Positions 8,554 through 16,934 of a stretch of DNA of 64,000 nt are shown piece by piece. Source of the stretch: Paenibacillus hemerocallicola (GTDB lineage: Bacteria; Bacillota; Bacilli; Paenibacillales; NBRC-103111); assembly GCF_006265175.1 (NCBI RefSeq), contig NZ_VDCQ01000015.1, positions 84,805 through 148,804 of the forward strand, written 5' to 3'. Position numbers and translations under genes: made by a program. Within the stretch, counting starts at the first letter, position 1, and every line of letters begins with the position of its first letter. The notes under the pieces were generated by a model. The model did not search any database and was not told the origin of the DNA. It worked only from the letters and a program-made list of their open reading frames with translations.

Positions 8554-9432
8554 ATGGCATTGTCCGTGGAGCAAATAATCGAGTTTCAGACGAACGGGTA
8601 TTTGATAGCGGAGGACGTGTTGACCGAGAAGGACCTGCAGCCGGTTATCGCGGAAATTGAAAGGTTCATCGACGAGCGGGCGCAAGCTTTCCATGAGGAA
8701 GGCCGGATTGCCGAGCTTTATCCGAACGAGCCGTTCGAAAGGCGCTTTGCCCTGCTGTACGAGCAATGTCCTGAAATCAACCGGAAATTCGACATCATGC
8801 ATTTGCTCGGTCCGGCCATGTTTCGGTTTCTGACCAACGAGCGGCTGCTCGACGTCGTCGAATGCCTGCTCGGGAGCGAGCTTTCCTGCAATCCGATCCA
8901 GCATCTGCGCTCCAAAATGCCGTGGAAAGGAGATGGCGAGCAAGCCGTCAGCATGAACAACGTACCTTGGCACCAGGATGCAGCAGTCACGTCCGACGAC
9001 TCCGACGCTTCCGAAATCATTACGTTTTGGCTGCCGCTTGTCCATGCGACCAAAGAAACCGGCTGCATGGAAATCATCCCGCATGCGTTCAAGGGCGGCT
9101 ATCTGAAGCATCAGGCGGAGGGCGGCACGACCATCGTCCCGGAGCTTCTGCCCGCCGCGAAGCCCATTTCGGCGGAATGCCGCAAGGGCGGCATCGTCAT
9201 TATGAACAAATATACGCCGCACCGGGGAACGTCCAACCGTTCCGACCATGTGCGTTGGTCGCTCGACCTGCGCTACCATAAAACCGGCGCCGCCTCCGGC
9301 CGGGCGTTTCACCCCTCGTTCGTAGCCCGCAGCCGCAGCAATCCGGCGAGTGTGCTAAGCGATTACGAGGAGTGGCGCAAATTGTGGCAAGATGCGCTCG
9401 CCAGGCCGTCGCAGAAAGCGCACCGGGTATAG
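8554..9432 (+). CDS. Phytanoyl-CoA dioxygenase (PhyH) family protein
   Basis: A 292-aa Fe(II)/2-oxoglutarate-dependent oxygenase. The iron triad is visible as HQD in NVPWHQDAAV plus a distal His in NKYTPHRG, with a likely 2-oxoglutarate-binding Arg in VRWSLDLRY. GGAGGAG precedes the ATG. It faces the AraC regulator. A -10-like TATACT at 8510-8515 has no good -35 partner, which fits a promoter needing an activator. Members hydroxylate very different small molecules, so the substrate cannot be named. Confidence 0.88.
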   Translation: MALSVEQIIEFQTNGYLIAEDVLTEKDLQPVIAEIERFIDERAQAFHEEGRIAELYPNEPFERRFALLYEQCPEINRKFDIMHLLGPAMFRFLTNERLLDVVECLLGSELSCNPIQHLRSKMPWKGDGEQAVSMNNVPWHQDAAVTSDDSDASEIITFWLPLVHATKETGCMEIIPHAFKGGYLKHQAEGGTTIVPELLPAAKPISAECRKGGIVIMNKYTPHRGTSNRSDHVRWSLDLRYHKTGAASGRAFHPSFVARSRSNPASVLSDYEEWRKLWQDALARPSQKAHRV

Positions 9433-9447
9433 GCGGCGAGAGCACTG

Positions 9448-9487
9448 AAAGGCCCCGAACTTCGCCCTTGGCGACGTCGGGGCCTTT
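9448..9487 (+). terminator. Rho-independent terminator after the PhyH gene
   Basis: AAAGGCCCCGA (9448-9458) pairs with TCGGGGCCTTT (9477-9487) around an inner CGCC/GGCG hairpin and is followed by TTC. Confidence 0.85.
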
Positions 9488-9605
9488 TTCCCACATGTGC
9501 GCTACCGCTTCGTTACGAAATACGTGCCGAAACGTTCACAGAAGCTTCGTTGACAGCGGCCGAGCGTAAAGGTAAGTTTAAAATGAGTTGAAAGGAGATA
9601 ACGAA

Positions 9606-10145
9606 ATGAACCGTGCGAAGACTCCTGCCCAGGAGCGTTTGATTACACTGAGCATCGTCGCTTTAACCGTGATCATTAACGGCGTCATCCTTGCCTTGCT
9701 GTTTGTGCCGCAAATGGGCGACAGCCAGAAGGACTATACGTATCTGCCGTTGTTCAACGCCATTTTGAACGGATTTACATTCGTATTTTTGAGCCTGGCC
9801 CTGTTCCTGATTTTGCGCAAAAATATTACTTGGCATCGCCGGTTCATTTTCGCCGCCTTTACTACGACCGCCCTGTTCCTCGTCACCTACTTGACGTACC
9901 ACGCCTTGTCGGAATCCACTTCATACGGCGGCGACGGCTGGTTGGCCGGAGTGTACTATTTCATCCTGATCACCCATATCGTGCTGGCCGCGGTCATCGT
10001 GCCGCTCGCCTTGTTTACGCTTGCCAGAGGGCTGCAGATGAAAGTTCCCGCCCACCGCAAGCTGGCCCGCTGGACGATGCCTCTGTGGCTGTATGTCAGC
10101 TTGACCGGAGTTATCGTGTACGTGATGATATCTCCCTATTATTGA
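9606..10145 (+). CDS. DUF420 membrane protein (YozB-like)
   Basis: A 179-aa integral membrane protein with about five membrane segments and conserved histidines in ITWHRRFIF, YLTYHAL and VPAHRKLARW, the pattern of DUF420. In Bacillus and Staphylococcus the family (YozB/CtaM) is linked to haem-copper oxidase assembly. Here it stands alone; a second, shorter DUF420 gene lies next to ctaG at 50982. The start ATG 9606 follows AAAGGAGATAACGAA; an upstream in-frame ATG has no site. The function as an oxidase assembly factor is inferred. Confidence 0.8.
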   Translation: MNRAKTPAQERLITLSIVALTVIINGVILALLFVPQMGDSQKDYTYLPLFNAILNGFTFVFLSLALFLILRKNITWHRRFIFAAFTTTALFLVTYLTYHALSESTSYGGDGWLAGVYYFILITHIVLAAVIVPLALFTLARGLQMKVPAHRKLARWTMPLWLYVSLTGVIVYVMISPYY

Positions 10146-10217
10146 GCCTGACGCCGGACAATGAAAGCCGGCTCTCCACGCCATAACTGTAAAACATGCA
10201 GTTACTATCAGCGGACA

Positions 10218-10478
10218 TTACCGGCTCTTGATCAGCAGCTCAACCGCTTCCTGAACCAGCTTGCCGGTATCCTTCCCCGCTTCTCTCTCTTCCACGATGC
10301 ATTTCTCCAAGTTGACCGCGACGATGTGGGCCATCGTCTTGTCGACGGCGCTGCGTACGGCCGACAGCTGGCTGACTACATCCTTGCAATTTTTCTCTTC
10401 CTCCATCATTTTCAGAATGCCGCGAACTTGTCCTTCCACCCGGCGCAGCCTTCTCTTCATATCGTCGTCATATTGCAT
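10218..10478 (-). CDS. cstR: CsoR-family persulfide-sensing repressor, CstR type
   Basis: An 86-aa all-helical repressor. Counted from ATG 10478 (GGAGGGG upstream), Cys31 and Cys60 match the pair of S. aureus CstR that forms di- or trisulfide links with reactive sulfur. The residue four before Cys60, a His in copper-sensing CsoR, is Asn here, which argues against copper. It is the last gene of the sulfur operon, and a matching 16-bp operator sits directly upstream of its start. The gene corresponds in position to yrkD of B. subtilis. Confidence 0.88.
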   Translation of the reverse strand: MQYDDDMKRRLRRVEGQVRGILKMMEEEKNCKDVVSQLSAVRSAVDKTMAHIVAVNLEKCIVEEREAGKDTGKLVQEAVELLIKSR

Positions 10479-10491
10479 CGCGATCCCCTCC

Positions 10492-10507
10492 ATACTCGTA
10501 TGGGTAT
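10492..10507. promoter_or_regulatory. CstR-type operator 1
   Basis: ATACTCGTATGGGTAT, a near-palindrome of ATACC and GGTAT half sites, lies just upstream of the cstR start. It matches two other sites in the locus, at 12946 and 13324. Confidence 0.7.
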
Positions 10508-10554
10508 ATTATAGCCGATTTGGAGAGGCTTCCCACCGTTAAATATTTAGAAGG

Positions 10555-11040
10555 TTAAATGAACAAATTAACTTTCGCATCCGAGGCATCTCCCAAATAA
10601 CCGGCCACGCCGGCATACTCCAGCCCGTCAATCAGCTCTTCCTGCTTCAATCCGAGAAGATCCATGGTCATCGTACACGCCACCAGCTTTACGCCTTGCT
10701 CCCGAGCCAGCTCAATGAGCTGGGGCAGGCTCAGTGCACGATGCTTTTTCATGACATGCTTTATCATCTTCGGCCCCATGCCGGCCATATTCATTTTGGA
10801 CAATCCGAGCTTATCCGCTCCGCGCGGCATCATCCATCCGAACGCCTTCTCGAGGAGCCCCTTATCGGTTTTCACCGCTTTATCCTTGCGAAGCGTGTTC
10901 AAGCCCCAAAATGTAAAGAACATGGTAACCTCGTGATCGTAAGCCGCGGCTCCGTTCGCAATAATAAAAGCGGCGATCGCTTTATCCAAATCACCGCTGA
11001 ACAATACGATCGTCGACTGTTGTGCATGTATTTCCGTCAT
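10555..11040 (-). CDS. DsrE/DsrF/DrsH-like sulfur carrier protein (YrkE-like)
   Basis: A 161-aa cytoplasmic protein of the DsrE fold. It has the N-terminal strand STIVLFSGDLDKAIAAF and one conserved Cys in VACTMTMDLLG, near residue 123, which would carry a persulfide. The methionine-rich central insertion (MNMAGMGPKMIKHVMKKH) is typical of the YrkE-like DrsH group. It lies between the rhodanese-lactamase enzyme and CstR, so it probably passes sulfane sulfur between TusA/rhodanese partners. Confidence 0.85.
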   Translation of the reverse strand: MTEIHAQQSTIVLFSGDLDKAIAAFIIANGAAAYDHEVTMFFTFWGLNTLRKDKAVKTDKGLLEKAFGWMMPRGADKLGLSKMNMAGMGPKMIKHVMKKHRALSLPQLIELAREQGVKLVACTMTMDLLGLKQEELIDGLEYAGVAGYLGDASDAKVNLFI

Positions 11041-11097
11041 GAAGCTCCCCCCCGAATAATGTTTTTACAATGAGACGTGTTCCCATGTCGTTTCCCC

Positions 11098-12246
11098 TTA
11101 TTTATCGTGGACGGCGCAGCGGTTTGGACCGATTTCCATTTCGCGCTGCCGCTCCTCGGCCGGTTGAATGATGCCCATATTGGTCTGGCGAATCTCTTGG
11201 TACGAATTCGGATATTGAGGCGGATGCTCCTTTACGGCACGGCGGAATTCGGCTTCATCCGGCATGTTCAAGCCCGGATTTTTGGCGTACAGGTCGCCCA
11301 GCCGAGCGCGTACGCTCCCGTCCTCGCCAAGCTCGGTAATCTTCCCGAAGTGAGCCGGCAGTACAAGCAACTCCTCCGGCAGCTCTGTATATCGTTTGTA
11401 TAACGTATTCCGGAGATTTTCGATCCAATCGTCGGCTTTTCCCGCCAAATCGGGACGACCTATCGATTCGAGGAACAAGATGTCGCCTGTCAGCAAATAT
11501 TGATCGTCTACGACAAATGAGGTGCTTCCTATCGTATGCCCCGGCGAGTATACCGCTTCAATCTTGATTCTGGCATCGCCGACCGCAATCTCGGCTCCGT
11601 CCTCCAATTTTGCGTAATCAAATACGACTTCATCGGCGTCTTTTGGCGGCAGCCAATACGTTGCCCCGACTTGCTCGGCTAATTTCCTGCCTCCGGAAAT
11701 ATGGTCGGCGTGCAGATGCGTATCGATGGCGTGCCTGATCCGTGCCCCTTTTTGTGCAGCGAAGCTGCAGTATACCTCGGTCAATCTGACCGTATCCACG
11801 ACGGCCGCTTCGCCGCCGCTGACAATCATGTAAGAAAGGCAGCCTTTTCCGAGACGGACGAATTGATATAAGGCGCCGCCCTGCTTCAAGTCGCCGATTT
11901 TGACCGGTTCCAAATGCTCGCTCCACGACTTCATGCCGCCCTCCAAATAGTAGACATCGCCCCTACCGGCTTTGATAAGCTGTTCGGCGACGAACTTGGA
12001 CGAGCCTTCCTTAGCGCAAGCGACCAGCACTCTATCCTCTGTCGGAATTTTCCCGAGCGCGACTTCTACCCCGTCCAACAGGTCAAAGTACGGAATATTA
12101 ATCGAAGCGACGCGCTCCCCTTCTATCTTCCAATCGCTATAATCGCCCTCATTGCGAACGTCGAGTATAAACAACGGTTCCCTATCCAAAACGATCCGCG
12201 CGACCTGTCGGGCCGTCATTCCTCTCAAATGTGCTCCCGCAGCCAT
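11098..12246 (-). CDS. Rhodanese-metallo-beta-lactamase fusion, persulfide dioxygenase-like (YrkH-like)
   Basis: A 382-aa two-domain enzyme. Residues about 8-115 are a rhodanese domain with the active-site loop ACAKEGSS. From about 120 there is a metallo-beta-lactamase fold with [18 protein letters not shown] and LTGDILF, the metal ligands of ETHE1-type persulfide dioxygenases. The family oxidises glutathione or low-molecular-weight-thiol persulfides to sulfite. The domain order (rhodanese first) is that of YrkH rather than S. aureus CstB. ATG 12246 is nine bases after GGGG; a TTG two codons earlier is badly spaced. It is the second intact gene of the sulfur operon. Confidence 0.87.
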   Translation of the reverse strand: MAAGAHLRGMTARQVARIVLDREPLFILDVRNEGDYSDWKIEGERVASINIPYFDLLDGVEVALGKIPTEDRVLVACAKEGSSKFVAEQLIKAGRGDVYYLEGGMKSWSEHLEPVKIGDLKQGGALYQFVRLGKGCLSYMIVSGGEAAVVDTVRLTEVYCSFAAQKGARIRHAIDTHLHADHISGGRKLAEQVGATYWLPPKDADEVVFDYAKLEDGAEIAVGDARIKIEAVYSPGHTIGSTSFVVDDQYLLTGDILFLESIGRPDLAGKADDWIENLRNTLYKRYTELPEELLVLPAHFGKITELGEDGSVRARLGDLYAKNPGLNMPDEAEFRRAVKEHPPQYPNSYQEIRQTNMGIIQPAEERQREMEIGPNRCAVHDK

Positions 12247-12318
12247 GTGCAAAATCCCCTTCGCTAAAAAAGTTAAGCCGCCGTATGCGGCATATTTGTT
12301 TGAGCTTTTTGAGCTTTC

Positions 12319-12900
12319 TTAAACACTTCGCTCCACCGCACCGTTCCAGCCCGACATGCCGGGGACAACGTTGCTTACGCGCCCGAAGCTCTTGTCGGCG
12401 AGCAGTTGGCAGGCAAGATCGCTTCGCATCCCTGTTCGGCAAATGACGTGAACCACCTGTTCCGGATCCAATTCCGTTAGTCGGCTTTCCAACTCCCCAA
12501 GCGGAATGGACATAGCGCCGGGGATGTGGCCGAACGCGTATTCCGCCGGTTCCCGGACATCCAGAACGACAATCGCCTCGCCCTGGCCGAGCATATGTCG
12601 CAGCGCCTCATTCGCCACGATATGCGGGAATATAGTTTGCTCCTTCGCGTCGCCCGGGCTCGCCTTCCTAAGATAATGCTTCAGTACGTCGCCTTCCTGA
12701 ATCGTACCCAAATACTGGTGCCCCGTTTTTGCGGCCCATGCCCGAAGATCGGCGAGCGATCCCTTATCCGTTGCCTGTATCTCCATGACTTGGCCGGCCT
12801 CAAGCCGCTCGATCGCTTTTCTCGTTTGGACAATCGGCATCGGACAGGCCAGCCCTTTGCAATCCAGCATCAAATCGGTTTTAATCTCGGGTGCGGTCAT
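12319..12900 (-). CDS. TusA-rhodanese fusion sulfurtransferase (YrkF/CstA-like)
   Basis: A 193-aa protein in two parts. A TusA domain (about 1-75) has the CPMP motif in DCKGLACPMPIV, and a rhodanese domain (about 95-193) has the active loop CRTGMRS. It moves sulfane sulfur from persulfides to acceptors in the cytoplasm and works with the DsrE-like carrier and the lactamase enzyme. The start ATG 12900 is eight bases from GGAGG. A CstR operator lies 46 bases upstream, so expression should rise when persulfides inactivate CstR. Confidence 0.87.
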   Translation of the reverse strand: MTAPEIKTDLMLDCKGLACPMPIVQTRKAIERLEAGQVMEIQATDKGSLADLRAWAAKTGHQYLGTIQEGDVLKHYLRKASPGDAKEQTIFPHIVANEALRHMLGQGEAIVVLDVREPAEYAFGHIPGAMSIPLGELESRLTELDPEQVVHVICRTGMRSDLACQLLADKSFGRVSNVVPGMSGWNGAVERSV

Positions 12901-12945
12901 GTTCATTACCTCCAACTTAGGTTTATGATACTTGCTCAATTACCC

Positions 12946-12961
12946 ATACCCGTATAGGTAT
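12946..12961. promoter_or_regulatory. CstR-type operator 2
   Basis: ATACCCGTATAGGTAT, with perfect ATACC/GGTAT half sites, sits upstream of the TusA-rhodanese gene. It shares its pattern with the sites at 10492 and 13324. Confidence 0.75.
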
Positions 12962-12986
12962 TAAAAAAGGTAAAAAAAATTCGTGC

Positions 12987-13109
12987 TCAGCTTCCGTATT
13001 TCACCTGGCCGCCCCACTGGGACATGCCCCCTGTCATATTGGCCACCCCCTGCTCCAGACGCTCCTTTACTTCTTCCGCAGTTATCGCTTTTGAAAATGG
13101 GCCTGCCAT
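12987..13109 (-). pseudogene. Rhodanese remnant with internal deletion (40 aa)
   Basis: ATG 13109, with AAGGAGAGATATACG before it, opens a 40-residue frame. Its first half (KAITAEEVKERLEQG) reads like the start of a single-domain rhodanese, and its second half (VANMTGGMSQWGGQVKYGS) reads like the end of one. The central part, including the active-site Cys loop, is missing without a frameshift. It keeps a ribosome binding site and lies between two CstR operators, so it was probably the first gene of the sulfur operon before an in-frame deletion. No rhodanese activity is possible. It may still be expressed as a small protein. Confidence 0.7.
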
Positions 13110-13323
13110 CGTATATCTCTCCTTGTCAAGTCAAAATATCGATCCTTATTACACAACGGTCGCCAGGTTGCTCCCTTTCTTTCTCCACTTGGCCGTATGC
13201 CGAGTCTCAGTCCTACTCCTACTAATGACTAGGACGACGTTTTACCGGGGCCTCAGGGAAGGGCAGCTTCACTACGCCATGCTGTCCCTGTCCGTTTTAT
13301 TTTTGCGCACCCGTTTAATACAT

Positions 13324-13339
13324 ATACCCCTATGGGTAT
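13324..13339. promoter_or_regulatory. CstR-type operator 3, perfect palindrome
   Basis: ATACCCCTATGGGTAT has perfect ATACCC/GGGTAT arms around CTAT and is the best of the three sites. It lies about 215 bases upstream of the rhodanese remnant, where the operon promoter should be. Confidence 0.75.
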
Positions 13340-13469
13340 TATGATAGGCTTTTTTATATCTGCTGTCAACCTGCTTCTTAGCAAATGAGAAAATCATTGC
13401 GCTAATCGCTTGCCGGATGCACGAATTCGGCAAATAATGAGCCAAATTTCTTTGTTACTGAACTTTAGA

Positions 13470-13507
13470 ATCCCCCACTTCGGGTGCTCAACACTCGAAG
13501 CGGGGAT
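13470..13507 (-). terminator. Hairpin, likely terminator of the LamG gene
   Basis: A long imperfect stem (13470-13485 with 13491-13507, including CTTCG/CGAAG and CCCC/GGGG) lies just beyond the LamG stop codon. The T-run on the minus strand is weak. Confidence 0.5.
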
Positions 13508-13519
13508 GGAGATGTGCCT

Positions 13520-14242
13520 TCAACGCATTAATTGCGCGATTTCGTCGGCTGTCAAGGCGCGATCGTATACGGCCAGCCCGCCGAGCAGGCCGGTAAAGAA
13601 GTTGCCCGGCTCCCCCGATCGGTCTACCGCGCCCACCGTGAAGTCGGCCCCGTCCGGGCCGCCGTCGAAAAGTCCGCCTTCATAACGATACGGATTGAAC
13701 GTCTCGCGTTCGTCCAGCCGTCCGTCCAGATACGCGCGCGCATATGTACCGTCGTAGGTGAATGCCACGAAATGCCAAGCATCCGGCGAAACCGGCGTTG
13801 CTCCGATCGCTGCGTCCATACAGTACTTATAGCCGGGGGTCGGTCCGCCGACGGAAGATACATGGCCGCACACCTGCTCCCCGCTGTTCCAGATTTGCAA
13901 ATTCAAGAAGAGGCAATACTGCCTCTTCGCCCGCGTCTCGTCCCACATCCCGGCGATCGCTTCGCAGCGGGAGAAATGCGAGCGGCTCCACTTGACCCAG
14001 GCGGCCACGGTTACTTGCCCCCCCGTTCCGTGCATGTTCAAGGCGGGGCATAGCGCCCGAGGGATGCTGAACCATTGGCCGAAGTCCAGTCGAGCCGCAT
14101 AGGGACCGAACACGCCATCCTCCACCCGGACGATCGGTCCATTGTTCTCCCGCAGCCCGTACTTGCAGCTTCCGCGCGAGACGCGGTCCTGTCCCGCTTC
14201 CTCCTGAAAATCCCAAAAGCAAATCAATCCTTCTGGATTCAT
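13520..14242 (-). CDS. LamG-like concanavalin-fold protein
   Basis: A 240-aa protein that reads throughout as a LamG/jellyroll (concanavalin A-like) domain: LICFWDFQE, QVTVAAWVKW, WHFVAFTYDGTYARAYLDG and a closing GGLAVYDRALTADEIAQLM. Such domains bind sugars or sulfated ligands. No signal peptide or enzyme domain is visible, so it is probably a cytoplasmic stand-alone domain or exported by an unseen route. GGAGG precedes the ATG. It is not obviously linked to the flanking sulfur or bacteriocin genes. Confidence 0.8.
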   Translation of the reverse strand: MNPEGLICFWDFQEEAGQDRVSRGSCKYGLRENNGPIVRVEDGVFGPYAARLDFGQWFSIPRALCPALNMHGTGGQVTVAAWVKWSRSHFSRCEAIAGMWDETRAKRQYCLFLNLQIWNSGEQVCGHVSSVGGPTPGYKYCMDAAIGATPVSPDAWHFVAFTYDGTYARAYLDGRLDERETFNPYRYEGGLFDGGPDGADFTVGAVDRSGEPGNFFTGLLGGLAVYDRALTADEIAQLMR

Positions 14243-14661
14243 GCGCTCGCCTCCTATGTGCTAGAAATGCCGACTTTAGAACGCTCTCCCGGCTCGCCAG
14301 CCTGCCTATTTTTGCGAACAGACTTCTGTTTCATCCGCGTCATCCCCGCTTTGACGCCTTTCCTGCCGTCCCCTTGATAGGGTTAAACAAAGTGTATGAA
14401 ACCGGGAAATGATCAGGTTCCATGTTTTAATCTTATCGCTCCTCCTCGGCAAAACCCATGCACAAGATTATATTAATTCATATACTTTTTTGCGATAGGA
14501 GGGCGCCACATGGACTCGAGCAGGCCCGTCATCTCCACTCGGTCTCTGCGCCATTCGCGTCTTCGTCAAAGCGATGAAAATAAGCCCTTCGGAATACCGA
14601 AAGGCTCATCGGATTTAGCTTCTTCAGCGGTTTCTCATCCCTTTTTCCCGTAAACCGGTCC
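14243..14661. other. Intergenic region, no gene seen
   Basis: This stretch separates the LamG gene from the azole-peptide cluster. Apart from the terminator at 14583-14606 I see no coding signal with a credible ribosome binding site and no conserved RNA. Confidence 0.6.
14583..14606 (-). terminator. Terminator of the YcaO cluster
   Basis: AGCCCTTCGG (14583-14592) pairs with CCGAAAGGCT (14597-14606) around AATA. On the minus strand it is followed by TATTTTC, about 55 bases beyond the stop of the last cluster gene. Confidence 0.75.
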
Positions 14662-16563
14662 TCATAAAAAAGGATGAGGATACGGATTTAGCTGCGCATC
14701 CGTCATAGGCCGCTGCGTATACCCCAGTTCCATCGGTACTCTATAAACTCTCTCCAGCCCGGTTAATCGGGTAAGATGATGTCCGAACGTCATCGGCAGC
14801 ATCCCGGGTATCAATACTTTTACACAACGAAGGCCGTTTCGTACGATTTCCGGCGAAGACTGATCCACCACGATCACATCGAGCTTCAATTGGCGAAATA
14901 CGTGCAAAAGGTCCTTTAAATCATTGGTCAAGTCGGCATGGGCAGCAGCTGCGTGCCTCCCAAACCCTTCTTGGAACGTCTGTACCGGACGATCCGTACC
15001 TATCAGAAACTGCAGTCGTTCTTCCGATTGCGGCAAACCGTACAACATGGCATGGTCCTTCATTTGCCGTACCAATGACGGATCGTCGTACATTTGCTCC
15101 GTCTCCTTACGGGTCTCCTCAAAAGTTTCTTGAAGCATGAACAACATGCCCGCCAACTCATGAACGGCGCTTTTCGCTGCCCGTACCGGGTCTATATGGG
15201 CTCCGGCGGCACATATAAGGTTCAGTTTCCCCGGGTTGCCGCTTTTGGCCAGCGCCCAAATGCCAGGAATCGTATTCTCCATTGTCATGTTGTACAAATG
15301 CACATCATAACCGGCCACTGCGCGCAGTCTTTCTATCATCAGCTGTAGCTCCAAATCGTCGGAGGAACCGGGGTCCAGACGAGGGAGCGGAAGCTTGGCA
15401 TACCAGGTCATCAGAAAAGCGTCACGTTCTGCTACCTCCAAAATTCCATATACGATCGCTTCCTCCAAACTACCGCCTATCGCACACCCGTTGGAGCCTT
15501 CTTGTACAAATCCTCCCCCGAAGCCCGAACTGTAATACGCGAGAGTCTCCGGAACCAGAATCGGGCGTTCCTGCAAAAACGAATAACCCCATACCCAATC
15601 GATCCGGGCGTCAGGTTCGAACGGTTCGAACGGAAAATCAGGCTGCGCATACTGTTCGTTTGAATATAACCCTACCTTGACGGGGTCGAGCGCTTCATTG
15701 GCTACATTATTGAAGCTTTCGCAAATTACGGTCTTTTTTCCTCGCGGAACCTGACCGCAGTACCGCTCCAAGCCCTCCAGCAGAGCGGTTAATTCACTGT
15801 CAGCATAAATGTGGCTTCTACCGGCCGTCACCTCATTCCCAAATGCGAAGGACGGCAGATTCATGGCTACGGAAGCAAACGGCGCTGCGAGGTCATGCAT
15901 GTTTTCGTTAATCAGACCCGTCCGTGAATCCACATAGTGCCTGACGGATGACTTCATGTCCTCCAGCGGACGACAGCGGAAACTGCCCACGGCCGTCTTC
16001 GGTCTCGGCTGCAAAGAAACCCGGGCATCTTTCGATGAATCATCGGGCAATATGCCGCACGCCGGACATAACGGGTCAGGCAGAACAAAGTGGAGCGTGC
16101 TCTCCAGCGTATTCAGATTGATGATGAACATATGCTCTTGCAAACGGGCCCGGGAGCCCTGCAGCGCTCTTTGCGCCTCCGACATAAGCAAATGCGCTAC
16201 ATGCCGAAGTCCCGAAATCGACGTACTCAATCCCCGGGAGGGGTCGCGTCCTGCCAGTTGACGACGATTATCCGCACACAGGGAGCATCCCGCTATTCCG
16301 GGCCGAACCAATGGTCCCACGATACCTTCATCGAACCGAGTAATACCGCGCAGCCAAGGGATCCCGGTCTGCACTAACAATTCCTCCGCATCCAGATAAT
16401 CGGAAGAGCGTTCACCATCGTAGACGATTACGATCAGTTGTGCCGATTTCGGTATATCCGGGGAGAAATCGGACTGAGCGACGACCTCAAACATGCCGGA
16501 CAGCTCTTGGCCAACAAGATCGGCCAGTATGCCTTCACCAATTACCGACACGGTTTTTTTCAC
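14662..16563 (-). CDS. Fused leader-binding/YcaO cyclodehydratase, second copy
   Basis: A 633-aa protein close to the one at 18534. The N-terminal third is an E1-like (ocin-ThiF) C-domain with Cys pairs CSLC and CPAC expected to bind structural zinc. The C-terminal two thirds are a YcaO domain with ATP-site motifs LLEGLERY and GILEVAERD. It ends in LNPYPHPFL, which holds the PxPxP pattern of azoline-forming YcaO enzymes but finishes in Leu. The family uses ATP to turn Cys/Ser/Thr of a precursor into azolines. GTG 16563 is favoured because GGAGG is seven bases away. It is cut off from the rest of the operon by a small gene on the other strand, so it may have its own promoter. Confidence 0.88.
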   Translation of the reverse strand: MKKTVSVIGEGILADLVGQELSGMFEVVAQSDFSPDIPKSAQLIVIVYDGERSSDYLDAEELLVQTGIPWLRGITRFDEGIVGPLVRPGIAGCSLCADNRRQLAGRDPSRGLSTSISGLRHVAHLLMSEAQRALQGSRARLQEHMFIINLNTLESTLHFVLPDPLCPACGILPDDSSKDARVSLQPRPKTAVGSFRCRPLEDMKSSVRHYVDSRTGLINENMHDLAAPFASVAMNLPSFAFGNEVTAGRSHIYADSELTALLEGLERYCGQVPRGKKTVICESFNNVANEALDPVKVGLYSNEQYAQPDFPFEPFEPDARIDWVWGYSFLQERPILVPETLAYYSSGFGGGFVQEGSNGCAIGGSLEEAIVYGILEVAERDAFLMTWYAKLPLPRLDPGSSDDLELQLMIERLRAVAGYDVHLYNMTMENTIPGIWALAKSGNPGKLNLICAAGAHIDPVRAAKSAVHELAGMLFMLQETFEETRKETEQMYDDPSLVRQMKDHAMLYGLPQSEERLQFLIGTDRPVQTFQEGFGRHAAAAHADLTNDLKDLLHVFRQLKLDVIVVDQSSPEIVRNGLRCVKVLIPGMLPMTFGHHLTRLTGLERVYRVPMELGYTQRPMTDAQLNPYPHPFL

Positions 16564-16694
16564 GGGCAAGCCTCCAGTCGCAATGACCGATACGTTTCAA
16601 GATAAGTATCGCTTCAGGGCATTCGTCCAATCCATTTGGATTCAAGTTCATACAATGTCTGTGTAGTCGAAAATGAAGGCAAGGTGGTGGCAAA

Positions 16695-16829
16695 ATGTCT
16701 GGTATCGGTGGAATAGGCGGCTTTAGCTGTGGCGGCTTTAGCTGTGGAGGTTTCGGATTGGGGACCAGCACAGGTGTGATCCTCGTTCTTTTCATCCTGC
16801 TGGTAATCGTTTCGAGAGCATTTATTTAA
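16695..16829 (+). CDS. 44-aa YjcZ-like membrane peptide with GGFSC repeats
   Basis: A short frame with AAGGTGGTGG before its ATG. The N-terminal half is glycine-rich with GGFSCGGFSCGGFG; the C-terminal half (GVILVLFILLVIVSRAFI) is one membrane segment, as in YjcZ-family sporulation proteins. Upstream, CATACAAT at 16649-16656 resembles the -10 of a mother-cell sigma-E promoter, and a terminator follows the stop. The GGFSC units echo the GGFC units of the bacteriocin precursor at 22578. It lies on the opposite strand between the second YcaO and the dehydrogenase. It may be an ordinary YjcZ protein or a second substrate of the modifying enzymes; the sequence cannot decide. Confidence 0.7.
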   Translation: MSGIGGIGGFSCGGFSCGGFGLGTSTGVILVLFILLVIVSRAFI

Positions 16830-16861
16830 TTACTTCCTGTACCAGGATACTCACAAAGCAA

Positions 16862-16894
16862 CAAGCTGGCGTCGGTCTATACGGCGTCAGCTTG
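16862..16894 (+). terminator. Terminator after the YjcZ-like gene
   Basis: CAAGCTGGCG (16862-16871) pairs with CGTCAGCTTG (16885-16894) with one G-T pair; CTTTGCTTTAC follows on the plus strand. Confidence 0.65.
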
Positions 16895-16934
16895 CTTTGC
16901 TTTACATATCGCCACCGATGCATAAAACTCGCCG

